This document shows positions 7,026 to 14,069 of a stretch of DNA of 14,742 bases, in pieces. This DNA comes from Lachnospiraceae bacterium (lineage in GTDB: Bacteria > Bacillota > Clostridia > Lachnospirales > Lachnospiraceae). Location of the stretch: NCBI GenBank assembly GCA_024691145.1, contig JAILNW010000240.1:1-14742 (forward strand), written 5' to 3'. The position numbers and the translations under genes are program-made. The notes beneath the pieces were generated by a model. The model did not search any database. It was not told the origin of the DNA and worked only from the letters and a program-made list of their open reading frames with translations. Each line of letters starts with the position of its first letter. Positions within the stretch are counted from its first letter, which is position 1.

Positions 7026-9068
7026 TTATCTAAAGAATTTTAAGGATTTGAAGAAATTAACCAATGAATTTTTGAAAGAGGTGAAGCTGTTGTTGTTTTT
7101 CTTCGTATTCTCACTTTTATCAGCATTTTCTTTTGCATCCTTGTTGTCCTGAATGTTTTTATTCTCTTTATTACAATCAGGTTTTTTATCTTTTATATCA
7201 TTTTTCTTAAAGTCTTTTTTACAGTCTTTTTTCTTATCTGATATATCAGTCTGAGAATCCTCCGAAGCTGAATCATCGCTAGTGTCTTCAGTATCGTCTA
7301 TAACTGCTTCTTCAGTGTCTTCAGTATCGTCTATAACTGCCTCTTCAGTGTCTTCAGTATCTTCAACATATGGTGTTTCTGTTTCTTCAGGCTGAATCTC
7401 AGGAATTACTTCTGGTTCTTCTGTGGGTACAGGCATGCTTTCATCTGGATTAAATTCAGGCATTCCGCTAGGCACAGGCATATTCTCATCTGGTGAGAAT
7501 CCTGGCTGGTTAGATGATGAACCGCTTGATAATGTAGCTGTACCAATGCTTGTTCCGTTTACATATAAAGTATAAGTTTCATCAGAACTTAAAGTGTCAT
7601 CTGCATATACAACGTGGTTTGCATTTTTTGGTGCTGTAGCAGTGTATATAGTATTATCGCTGCTATCCTTTATTTCAATAGTTGCACCACTGCTTATTGT
7701 GGCATTTGCATTGTCCTGCGGTCCTCCAGGCATTTGTCCCTGCTGACCCTGTTGTCCAGGCATACCGCCATTCATACCGCCCTGCTGTCCGCCATTTCCG
7801 AATGCCAGATATGAACCAGATGTTGGTGTAACGGCCATTCCATTCATTCCAACTGCAACAATTGTACCAGCATTATAATTAAGAGAACATCCAAAATCAC
7901 CTATATCTAAAGCACCATTTCCGTTATCTGCTGAACCAAATACCTCTGTATATCCACCGTCAATAGTCATATTTCCGTTAGAATCAAGTCCGTCTCCGTC
8001 AGCGTTTACATACCATTTTCCACCATAAACATTAAGCTCAAAACTGTAGTTATTAAGGTCAGAGTTTGCAGCATTCATACCGTCATCGCTTGTTCTTAAT
8101 GTTCCATTACCACTGTAAAGGTTTATTATGGCACCTTCAAATCCTTCAACAGCCTTTGTGACTGTAATGTCAGGCCCATTTCCGTCTTTATGTCCAATGT
8201 TAAGTGTATATTCTGCCTTCGCTGCATCGTCACCTGCAGATATTGTGATGTTTCCACCTAAAAGGTTTGTTTCATTTGTTGCATGAATTGCATCGTCAGC
8301 AGCAGTTATATTAATTGTTCCACCGTTAACTGTTAAGATACCCTTTGATTCTGTATCATCTTCATCTGGTGATGCCTTAAGTCCGTCGTCGTTAGAAGTA
8401 ATATTTACGTTACCGCTGTTAATAATTAGTTCACCATCAGCTGCAAGTGCATTATTATTAGCATTTACATTAAGTGTGAATGTGTCAGAGGAATCTTCAC
8501 CTACAGTAATAACTGATGACTGGGCACCTTTAATACCATTTTTACATGAAGAACCATCAACTGTTAACTTGCCAGTTCCGCCAATTGTAAGTACTGAACC
8601 GCTTTTTACTTTGATTCCTGCACCTTCAAATGCATCTGCAATTTCTTCATCTGTTGAGTTCTCGTTATCAGGATTTTCAGAATCTGTTAATGTATTAGTT
8701 CCATTAATGATGATTTTTGCCTCTGCACCTTTATTTACTGAAACTGGTGCTGTTGTTGAAGACTTAAGTGTTAATTCGTCGAATACAAGAACTACCCCTG
8801 TTGTTCCTTTTTTAACAGTAATGCTTCCCTCAGAACAGTTACCGCTTATGGCGTATGTTCCTGCGGCATTAATTGTAAGATCAGTTCCTTCTATCTTATA
8901 TCCAGAACCGTCCTCATTGGATACTGCAATTGAACTTTCTGCAAATGTAAAGGAATTATCATAATCCTCACTGTTAAATGCGTGTGAAGTAATAATTCCC
9001 CCTGCTAATACTGTTGCGGCCATTGTTGTAATTGCTACTACTTTTCCATGTTTTTTTGTAAGTTTCAT
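7026..9068 (-). CDS. Cthe_2159-type carbohydrate-binding protein (PF14262, DUF4353)
   Basis: A 680-residue exported protein. Residues 1-30 are a signal peptide (MKLTKKHGK, hydrophobic core, likely cut after SHA). Residues about 40-430 carry the Cthe_2159 pattern: GTYAISGNCSEGSITV, then repeated GG.I.I.A.DD-type turns such as GGTINITAADDAIHATNE and GGNITISAGDDAAKAE. This is a right-handed beta-helix with Asp-rich, calcium-binding-like loops. The founding Clostridium thermocellum member binds cellulose and acidic, pectin-like sugars. A Gly/Gln/Met linker (about 422-450), a small beta domain, Pro/Glu-rich stretches, an 11-residue acidic repeat (about 569-595) and a Lys/Asn-rich region follow. 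The protein ends in FKNSLVNFFKSLKFFR, a cationic amphipathic tail instead of LPXTG. It probably binds wall or plant polysaccharide; the ligand is not shown. The ribosome binding site AAAGGA lies a rather long 12 bases upstream. Confidence 0.87.
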   Translation of the reverse strand: MKLTKKHGKVVAITTMAATVLAGGIITSHAFNSEDYDNSFTFAESSIAVSNEDGSGYKIEGTDLTINAAGTYAISGNCSEGSITVKKGTTGVVLVFDELTLKSSTTAPVSVNKGAEAKIIINGTNTLTDSENPDNENSTDEEIADAFEGAGIKVKSGSVLTIGGTGKLTVDGSSCKNGIKGAQSSVITVGEDSSDTFTLNVNANNNALAADGELIINSGNVNITSNDDGLKASPDEDDTESKGILTVNGGTINITAADDAIHATNETNLLGGNITISAGDDAAKAEYTLNIGHKDGNGPDITVTKAVEGFEGAIINLYSGNGTLRTSDDGMNAANSDLNNYSFELNVYGGKWYVNADGDGLDSNGNMTIDGGYTEVFGSADNGNGALDIGDFGCSLNYNAGTIVAVGMNGMAVTPTSGSYLAFGNGGQQGGMNGGMPGQQGQQGQMPGGPQDNANATISSGATIEIKDSSDNTIYTATAPKNANHVVYADDTLSSDETYTLYVNGTSIGTATLSSGSSSNQPGFSPDENMPVPSGMPEFNPDESMPVPTEEPEVIPEIQPEETETPYVEDTEDTEEAVIDDTEDTEEAVIDDTEDTSDDSASEDSQTDISDKKKDCKKDFKKNDIKDKKPDCNKENKNIQDNKDAKENADKSENTKKNNNSFTSFKNSLVNFFKSLKFFR
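7281..7361 (-). repeat. 33-bp tandem repeat in the acidic C-terminal stalk
   Basis: Two 33-bp units (7281-7313 and 7314-7346) differ at one base, and a 15-base partial third unit follows (7347-7361). Each encodes 11 residues of the type DDTEDTEEAVI. The unit length keeps the frame, so copy number can vary without breaking the gene. Confidence 0.9.
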
Positions 9069-9130
9069 AAATCACATCATTCCTTTCTCTTTTTGTTTAA
9101 GATATACAATAAGTAACTATCTTGTTATTA

Positions 9131-9136
9131 ATTATA
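9131..9136 (-). promoter_or_regulatory. Probable -10 element of the Cthe_2159-type gene
   Basis: TATAAT on the minus strand, about 62 bases before the start codon. No consensus -35 box is visible at 16-18 bases; the nearest sequences are AGTTAA and TAAGTT. This makes the call tentative. Confidence 0.42.
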
Positions 9137-9171
9137 AGACCATATGCTAAAGTTAACTTAAAGGATTGTTA

Positions 9172-9199
9172 TTGAATTTTTGGGAAAATATGGTAAAAT
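9172..9199 (+). promoter_or_regulatory. Extended -10 promoter of the 71-residue peptide gene
   Basis: TTGAAT (9172-9177) and TAAAAT (9194-9199) are 16 bases apart, and TGG directly before the -10 gives an extended -10 element. The start codon is about 43 bases downstream. It is divergent from the Cthe_2159-type gene. Confidence 0.65.
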
Positions 9200-9242
9200 A
9201 TATTTGTAGAAGAAAACTGAATAGAATTTAAGGAGACTTTTT

Positions 9243-9458
9243 ATGATTTTTCAATTGTACAGTGAATACGCGTCAATGCAGTTAATAGGCTGGGTTCTTG
9301 TATTCCTTGGTCTGATTCTTGTTAATGAAATCGGACGAAGAACAAAGGCAGGAGAGATTATAAGAAGATCAGTTAAACTTGGCAAGAACCCATATTCAAA
9401 TGATGTATTTGCCGATATAAAGGACTTTAAAGCAGCTTTAGAACGTTGTGAAATGTAG
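9243..9458 (+). CDS. Small single-span membrane protein, possibly truncated DUF5692-like
   Basis: A 71-residue protein with one membrane span (about residues 12-28, SMQLIGWVLVFLGLILVNE), followed by a basic stretch (GRRTKAGEIIRRSVKLGK) and a soluble tail ending in DIKDFKAALERCEM. TAAGGAG (9229-9235) sits 7 bases before the ATG. An extended -10 promoter precedes it and a strong terminator follows, so it is a complete monocistronic unit. The first 37 residues resemble, from memory, the N-terminus of a larger family of multi-span membrane proteins (DUF5692-like), while the rest does not. It may therefore be a shortened or fused relative. The span is followed by positive charges, which suggests the C-terminus is inside. 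Function unknown. Confidence 0.65.
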   Translation: MIFQLYSEYASMQLIGWVLVFLGLILVNEIGRRTKAGEIIRRSVKLGKNPYSNDVFADIKDFKAALERCEM

Positions 9459-9465
9459 GATAATT

Positions 9466-9508
9466 AAAGAACTAAGAATCTGTAAAACAGAAACTTGGTT
9501 CTTTTTTT
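9466..9508 (+). terminator. Rho-independent terminator of the small membrane protein gene
   Basis: AAAGAACTAAG (9466-9476) pairs with CTTGGTTCTTT (9494-9504), with one G-U pair. An inner TCTG/CAGA stem (9479-9482 and 9488-9491) lies within it, and a run of seven T ends the structure. Confidence 0.88.
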
Positions 9509-9536
9509 AATTGTACTATAATAAAGACCTATGGTG

Positions 9537-9545
9537 TGGTATAAT
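9537..9545 (+). promoter_or_regulatory. Extended -10 promoter of the radical SAM gene
   Basis: TGGTATAAT is a perfect extended -10 (TG-n-TATAAT) with -10 at 9540-9545 and no good -35 box, as is usual for this class. The leader to the ATG at 9643 would be about 90 bases. A second TATAAT at 9517-9522 overlaps the tail of the terminator and is less likely. Confidence 0.6.
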
Positions 9546-9642
9546 AGTATAAGTTTAAAAATTAGTAAATAGTTTTAGATGGTATAAGACAGATTAGTGG
9601 GAAGACAATATCTGATGCAGAATTGCAGAAAGGATGATTTGG

Positions 9643-10527
9643 ATGCATTTTGTTGATGTCAAGGGAATACTTCATAACAATGGCGGTTTTTGTGGGATGA
9701 ACATTTACAGAGGATGCACCCATGGCTGCATTTACTGTGACAGTAGAAGCAATTGTTATAATTTTACCCATGATTTTGAAGATATAGAAGTTAAGCAGAA
9801 TGCACCTGCACTTTTAGAAAGCACATTGAGAAATAAAAGAAAGAAGTGTATGATAGGTACAGGCTCAATGTCTGATCCTTATATGCATTGTGAGGAAAAA
9901 CTTGGACTTACCAGAAAGTGTCTTGAGATTATATACCAGTATGGTTTTGGTGCAGCAGTACAGACAAAGTCTGACAGAATTTTAAGAGACATTGATTTAC
10001 TTGAGAAGATTAATAACAGCACAAAGTGTGTTGTAGAGATGACTCTTACAACATATGATGATAAGCTGTGCAGTATTATAGAACCTAATGTCTGCAATAC
10101 AAAGAGAAGAATTGAAGTGTTAGAGGAGATGCAAAAAAGAGGTATACCTGCAGTTGTGTGGCTATCACCAATTCTTCCATATATTAATGATACAAAAGAG
10201 AATATTAAGGCTATACTTGATGAATGTGTGAGAGTTAAAGTTAAGGGAATTATATGTTTTGGCATGGGACTTACCTTAAGAGATGGTGACAGAGAGTATT
10301 ATTATGCTGCTCTTGATAAACATTTTAAGGGACTTAAGGAAAGGTACATAAGACGTTATGGATATGCATACGAAGTACCAAGTGATAATTCAAGGGAACT
10401 ATTTGCATTATTTAATAGAATATGCAGGGAGAATAATATCCTGCATACTCCTGATGCCTGTTTTTCTTTTATTAATGAGTTCCCGGAAAAGTACCAGCAG
10501 ATGAGTATTTTTGATATTATAAAATAA
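9643..10527 (+). CDS. SPL-family radical SAM protein
   Basis: A 294-residue radical SAM protein of the spore photoproduct lyase-like (SplB / Rv2578c) family, predicted to be cytoplasmic. The [4Fe-4S] cluster motif is RGCTHGCIYC, with cysteines 25, 29 and 32. The SAM-binding GTGSMSDPYMHCE and the later VEMTLTTYDD, IEPNVCNTKRRIE and VVWLSPILPYINDT are typical of the family. I choose the ATG at 9643 because AGAAAGG (9627-9633) is 9 bases away; the in-frame ATG at 9634 touches that site. True spore photoproduct lyases repair 5-thyminyl-5,6-dihydrothymine, but most members of this short subgroup have no known substrate and repair should not be assumed. No hairpin separates it from the next gene, which has its own extended -10. 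Confidence 0.88.
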   Translation: MHFVDVKGILHNNGGFCGMNIYRGCTHGCIYCDSRSNCYNFTHDFEDIEVKQNAPALLESTLRNKRKKCMIGTGSMSDPYMHCEEKLGLTRKCLEIIYQYGFGAAVQTKSDRILRDIDLLEKINNSTKCVVEMTLTTYDDKLCSIIEPNVCNTKRRIEVLEEMQKRGIPAVVWLSPILPYINDTKENIKAILDECVRVKVKGIICFGMGLTLRDGDREYYYAALDKHFKGLKERYIRRYGYAYEVPSDNSRELFALFNRICRENNILHTPDACFSFINEFPEKYQQMSIFDIIK

Positions 10528-10549
10528 ATGTGTAATTATTGGAAAATAA

Positions 10550-10558
10550 TGGTATAAT
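10550..10558 (+). promoter_or_regulatory. Extended -10 promoter of the AlbA_2 regulator
   Basis: TGGTATAAT again forms a perfect extended -10 (TATAAT at 10553-10558), 29 bases before the ATG and 22 bases after the upstream stop codon. No -35 box is evident. It is the same nine-base element as at 9537-9545. Confidence 0.6.
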
Positions 10559-10587
10559 GAAATGAGAGGAAAAAAGTAGGAGGAATT

Positions 10588-12102
10588 ATGGAAAAGGAAA
10601 TATTTGATTTGGAGTTATTCGATACCTATAGAGAAGGAAACAGGCTAGAAGTAAAAAAAGCAAAAGATGGTTTGCCTAACAGTTTGTGGGATACTTATTC
10701 TGCTTTTGCAAATTGTAATGGTGGAATGATTATACTAGGAGTAAAGGAAAAAAATGATGGAAGCTGGCAAACTACTAATCTTAAGAATGTAGATAGATTG
10801 TTAAAAGAATTTTGGGATACTATTAATAATCGTTCAAAAGTGAGTATTAATCTTCTTAAGGATGATTATATAAAACCATATAATGTAAATGGCGATGTTA
10901 TATTGACTATTTATGTTCCTAGAGCAGATAAGTCACATAAGCCGGTTTATATTAATAATGACATTTTTGGAGGAACATTTCGAAGAAATCATGAGGGTGA
11001 TTATCACTGTACTGAACTTGAAGTTAAGGGAATGCTGAGAGACCAGGCTGAAAAAAGTGCAGATGACCGAGTTGTATTGGAAATGGACCTATCTGTTTTA
11101 AATAAACAGAGTATCATGGATTATCGTTCTCGACACAGAAATGTGAATGAGCGTCACGTTTGGCATAACTTATCTGATGAAGAATATTTAGAGAGAATAG
11201 GAGCCGCAAAAGTTTCACTTGAAGACAAAATTCTGCACCCTACTGTTGCAGGTTTGTTGATGTTTGGAGAAGAATACAAAATAAGATACGAATATCCAGA
11301 GTATTTTTTAGATTACAGGGAAGTTCGAGATTCTTCAATAAGGTGGATAGACAGAATTGAGTCTAGTTCTGGGGAATGGAGTGGTAATCTTATTGATTTT
11401 TACTTCTTAATGGAAAAAAGACTGGTAAGTGATTTGAAAAGACCTTTTAAACTTGATGGTTTTACAAGGATAGATGATACGGATATGCATAAGGCAGTTA
11501 GAGAAGCATTGGCAAACTGTATTGCAAATGCGGATTTTAATTTTGCAAGAGGAATTGTGATTAAGAAGAATGAGAATGAGATTATTATTGAAAATCCGGG
11601 CAGTATAATAACTGGTAAAGAGCAGATGTTAAAAGGAGGCATCTCAGAGCCTAGAAATAAGAATATCATGAAAATGTTTAATCTTATTAATGTAGGAGAA
11701 CGTGCAGGAAGTGGAGTGCCAGAGATATTTTCCACATGGAATGAAGAAGGTTTAATTTCCCCTGTTGTTGAAGAATTTTATAAACCAGACAGAACAATTT
11801 TAACATTATCTTTTAAAAGAAAACAAGCGGTAGACACAAGCGGAAAGACAAGCGGAAAGACAAGCGGAAAGACAAGCGGAAAAACAAGCGGAAAGACAAG
11901 CGGAAAGACACAAGCGGAAAGCATAGAGTTGATAAGACAGTTTATTGTAAAGAATGGAAGTGCAAAGACATCACAAATAGCAGAATATATGGAACTTAGT
12001 GAGTCTAGAACTAGAGCTATATTAAGTAATATGTGTAAAGAAGGAATAATTATTCCTAAAGGAAATGGAAAACTACGATTGTATGTTATAGCAGAAAATT
12101 AA
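10588..12102 (+). CDS. AlbA_2 / GHKL ATPase / winged-helix regulator with TSGK repeats
   Basis: A 504-residue protein. AGGAGG (10578-10583) lies 4 bases before the ATG. Residues about 17-140 form the AlbA_2 (Schlafen-type) domain, with LEVKKAKDGLPNSLWDTYSAF, GGMIILGVKE and FRRNHEGDYHC. Residues about 295-410 match the HATPase_c_4 module: N box REALANCIANADF (about 303-315), IENPGS (about 334) and GERAGSGVPEI (about 370). A TSGK repeat linker covers about 417-440. A winged helix-turn-helix ends the protein (about 445-504; TSQIAEYMELSESRTRAILS). Members are called ATP-dependent transcriptional regulators by similarity, and few have been studied. The PLDc_N gene begins 18 bases after the stop, so this may be the first gene of the ABC operon and its regulator. 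A stress or defence role is possible but nothing here shows it. Confidence 0.87.
   Translation: MEKEIFDLELFDTYREGNRLEVKKAKDGLPNSLWDTYSAFANCNGGMIILGVKEKNDGSWQTTNLKNVDRLLKEFWDTINNRSKVSINLLKDDYIKPYNVNGDVILTIYVPRADKSHKPVYINNDIFGGTFRRNHEGDYHCTELEVKGMLRDQAEKSADDRVVLEMDLSVLNKQSIMDYRSRHRNVNERHVWHNLSDEEYLERIGAAKVSLEDKILHPTVAGLLMFGEEYKIRYEYPEYFLDYREVRDSSIRWIDRIESSSGEWSGNLIDFYFLMEKRLVSDLKRPFKLDGFTRIDDTDMHKAVREALANCIANADFNFARGIVIKKNENEIIIENPGSIITGKEQMLKGGISEPRNKNIMKMFNLINVGERAGSGVPEIFSTWNEEGLISPVVEEFYKPDRTILTLSFKRKQAVDTSGKTSGKTSGKTSGKTSGKTSGKTQAESIELIRQFIVKNGSAKTSQIAEYMELSESRTRAILSNMCKEGIIIPKGNGKLRLYVIAEN
11836..11921 (+). repeat. 12-bp tandem repeat (ACAAGCGGAAAG) encoding TSGK
   Basis: Six adjacent 12-bp units cover 11836-11907; the fourth has A for G at its last base. 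A seventh copy (11910-11921) is shifted by two bases and read in another frame as TQAES, and a partial copy (ACAAGCGGTAG, 11823-11833) comes before. Units are four codons long, so gain or loss keeps the frame and changes the length of the linker between ATPase and winged-helix domains. Confidence 0.95.
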
Positions 12103-12120
12103 GTAATTGGAGGTATGTTT

Positions 12121-12336
12121 ATGCAGACAACATTAGATATTAAAGAATATTTACCTTTTATTATTCCACTTATAATAGCGGAGCTTGCGTTATGTGGATA
12201 TACGTTGTATCATATTTTTACTCATGATACATATAAAAGAGGAAACAGGGTATTATGGGCTATAATAAGTGTAGTGCTTATGAATTCCTTTATTGGTCCA
12301 ATTCTGTACTTTTTACTTGGAAAGGAAGATGACTAA
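12121..12336 (+). CDS. PLDc_N domain small membrane protein (YxlE-like)
   Basis: A 71-residue membrane protein with two spans (about residues 9-31 and 43-66) and the PLDc_N ending (RVLWAIISVVL, then IGPILYFLLGKED). I choose the ATG at 12121 because GGAGG (12109-12113) is 7 bases upstream; the in-frame ATG at 12115 is one base from it. It overlaps the ABC ATPase start by one base (TAATG), which implies translational coupling. In Bacillus subtilis the similar YxlE sits before an ABC pair, YxlF and YxlG, in the sigY operon and dampens sigma-Y activity. The order here is the same, but the role in this organism is inference. It is not a phospholipase: only the N-terminal membrane domain is present. 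Confidence 0.82.
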   Translation: MQTTLDIKEYLPFIIPLIIAELALCGYTLYHIFTHDTYKRGNRVLWAIISVVLMNSFIGPILYFLLGKEDD

Positions 12337-13235
12337 TGGATATGCTAAAGATTAGCAATCTTCATAAGCATTTTGGAACTAAAGAAGTATTAAAGGGTGT
12401 TAATCTTACTATTCCAGAGCACAGCATATATGGATTTATAGGTAAAAATGGTGCAGGAAAGACAACAACCATGAAGACTATACTTGGAATTCTTAAGGCT
12501 GACGAAGGAGAAATTATCGTAAATGGGAAGAAAGCAGAGTATGGCGAAACTGCTACCAACAGATTTATAGGTTATCTTCCAGATGTGCCAGAGTTTTATT
12601 CATTTATGACACCTAAGGAATACCTTAGATTTTGTGGTGAGATAACAGGCATGAAGAAAGCAGATATTGAAAGTAACAGCAAGAGGCTTTTGGATATGGT
12701 GGGACTTGGTTCAGAAAAGCACAGAATAAAGGGCTTTTCCAGAGGAATGAAGCAGAGGCTTGGTATAGCACAGGCCCTTCTTAACAGTCCGAAGCTTCTT
12801 ATATGTGACGAACCTACCTCAGCACTTGATCCTGTTGGAAGAAAGGAAATTCTGGATATTCTTCTTAATGTAAAGGACCAGACAACAGTGCTTTTTTCAA
12901 CACATATTCTTTCAGATGTTGAGCGTATCTGCACAGATATAGCTTTTCTTAAGGATGGTGTTGTAAGCACTCAGGGAAAACTTTCTGATATTAAGACAAA
13001 GTACAGAAGTGATGAATACTTGTTTGAAATGGCAGAGGAAGCAGATGTAAGAAGGCTTTTGGAGAGATTTAAAAATATAAAACAAACAGGTAATAATCAG
13101 CTTATTTTTAATGAAAAAGAAGGTTCAGTTTTTGAAGTGTTAAGCTTTATAACGGATAATCGTATACCACTTGTTAAAATGGAAAGGGTTGAACCAACCC
13201 TGGAATCATTATTTTTGGAGGTGGTTGAAAGTTGA
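12336..13235 (+). CDS. ABC transporter ATP-binding protein (YxlF-like)
   Basis: A 299-residue nucleotide-binding subunit of an ABC-2 type exporter. It has Walker A GKNGAGKTT (residues 36-44), signature FSRGMKQRLG (134-143), Walker B LLICDEPTSALD (154-165) and the switch histidine in FSTHILSD (His190). The Q-loop position reads GYLPD, the usual Pro variant of this CcmA/NatA/YxlF class. The C-terminal 90 residues are the regulatory extension common in the class. The start at 12336 overlaps the previous stop; AAGGA (12322-12326) is 9 bases upstream. Its stop overlaps the permease start by three bases. It should pair with that permease; the substrate cannot be told from sequence (Na+, drug, peptide and antibiotic exporters all look like this). 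Confidence 0.93.
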   Translation: MDMLKISNLHKHFGTKEVLKGVNLTIPEHSIYGFIGKNGAGKTTTMKTILGILKADEGEIIVNGKKAEYGETATNRFIGYLPDVPEFYSFMTPKEYLRFCGEITGMKKADIESNSKRLLDMVGLGSEKHRIKGFSRGMKQRLGIAQALLNSPKLLICDEPTSALDPVGRKEILDILLNVKDQTTVLFSTHILSDVERICTDIAFLKDGVVSTQGKLSDIKTKYRSDEYLFEMAEEADVRRLLERFKNIKQTGNNQLIFNEKEGSVFEVLSFITDNRIPLVKMERVEPTLESLFLEVVES

Positions 13236-14002
13236 AAACACTTATGTCATTTATAAAGAAAGAATTTTTGGAGCAAGTAAGAACAAGCAAGATTATTATA
13301 CTATTTATAATATTTGTAATACTTGGAATAATGAATCCTGCTGTGGCAAAGCTTACACCAGCACTTATGAAGTATATGTCAGAGGAGCTTGCACAAAGTG
13401 GTATAACTATCAATGAAGTAACAATAACAGCCCTTGATTCATGGGTTCAGTTTTATAAAAATATCCCAATGGGATTGCTTGTTTTTATACTTATAGAAAG
13501 CAGCATTCTTACAAGGGAATACCAGTCTGGAACTTTGATATTATCTTTAACTAAAGGATTTGAACGTTACAAGGTAATAATTGCAAAGACTGTGGTACTT
13601 TGTATACTATGGACAGTGCTTTACTTTATGTGTTTTGGCATAACATATGGATATAATGCATATTTCTGGGATAACTCCGTGGCACATAATCTTGTGTTTT
13701 CAGTTATGTGTTATTACATTTTTGGATTATGGATAATATCCCTTATGATATTATTTTCAGTAATGTCAAATGCCAATACAATTGTGCTTGCTGAAACAGG
13801 ACTAGTTGTATTTTTACTGTATTTACTTAGCATGATTAAGAAAGTAAAGGAGGTTTCTCCAACTACCTTAATGGATGGAACATCTTTGGTTTATGGTCTT
13901 TCGAAAGCTAAAGAATACAATATACCGCTGGCTGTGGCCATTCTAACTTTGGCTGCCTGTTTATGTGGAAGTATACCAATATTTAATAAAAAACAATTAT
14001 AA
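13232..14002 (+). CDS. ABC-2 type permease (YxlG-like), TTG start
   Basis: A 256-residue integral membrane protein with six predicted spans (about residues 20-38, 70-92, 112-138, 150-175, 180-198 and 231-250). It has the ABC-2 pattern: N-terminal FIKKEFLEQVRTSKI, a first extracytoplasmic loop, and TREYQSGTLILSLTK, the cytoplasmic coupling segment before the third span. I start it at TTG 13232, because GGAGGT (13217-13222) is 9 bases upstream and the next ATG (13244) is 21 bases away. The start overlaps the ATPase stop (TTGA), so the two are translationally coupled. It should form the membrane half of the exporter, as a homodimer if no second permease exists; none is seen nearby. Confidence 0.9.
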   Translation: MKTLMSFIKKEFLEQVRTSKIIILFIIFVILGIMNPAVAKLTPALMKYMSEELAQSGITINEVTITALDSWVQFYKNIPMGLLVFILIESSILTREYQSGTLILSLTKGFERYKVIIAKTVVLCILWTVLYFMCFGITYGYNAYFWDNSVAHNLVFSVMCYYIFGLWIISLMILFSVMSNANTIVLAETGLVVFLLYLLSMIKKVKEVSPTTLMDGTSLVYGLSKAKEYNIPLAVAILTLAACLCGSIPIFNKKQL

Positions 14003-14010
14003 TATACTAT

Positions 14011-14038
14011 GAGAAGTCCCTTTTAACAGGGGCTTTTC
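14011..14038 (+). terminator. Hairpin ending the ABC operon
   Basis: GAGAAGTCCC (14011-14020) pairs with GGGGCTTTTC (14029-14038), including two G-U pairs, around an 8-base loop. It lies 9 bases after the permease stop. The T-rich part is inside the 3' arm, with only TT after it, so termination may be partial and the GNAT gene may be read through. Confidence 0.6.
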
Positions 14039-14069
14039 TTAAGAATAATTTTATGAGGGAGAAGAGATT

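Noticed and set aside
7281..7361. Possible CRISPR repeats
   Set aside because: The 33-bp units abut without spacers and encode an in-frame protein repeat.
8476..8964. A 162-codon open frame on the plus strand
   Set aside because: It lies wholly opposite the Cthe_2159-type gene, is rich in Ser/Pro/Val as expected for the reverse of a Gly/Asp/Asn-rich repeat, and has no ribosome binding site.
9643..10527. DNA-repair spore photoproduct lyase
   Set aside because: The radical SAM motif and family pattern fit the broad SPL-like group, but the protein is shorter than true SplB and no sporulation context is present.
10536..10552. Terminator between the radical SAM and AlbA_2 genes
   Set aside because: The ATTATT/AATAAT stem is only six A-T pairs with no T run.
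11836..11921. Possible CRISPR-like array or Walker A motifs in the TSGK region
   Set aside because: Units are 12 bp with no spacers, and SGKT here is a repeat linker without the glycine-rich P-loop context.
10588..12102. Stand-alone antiphage defence gene
   Set aside because: Schlafen/AlbA-type domains occur in defence, but here there is no nuclease, no partner effector and no mobile element; a regulator of the following operon is the simpler reading.
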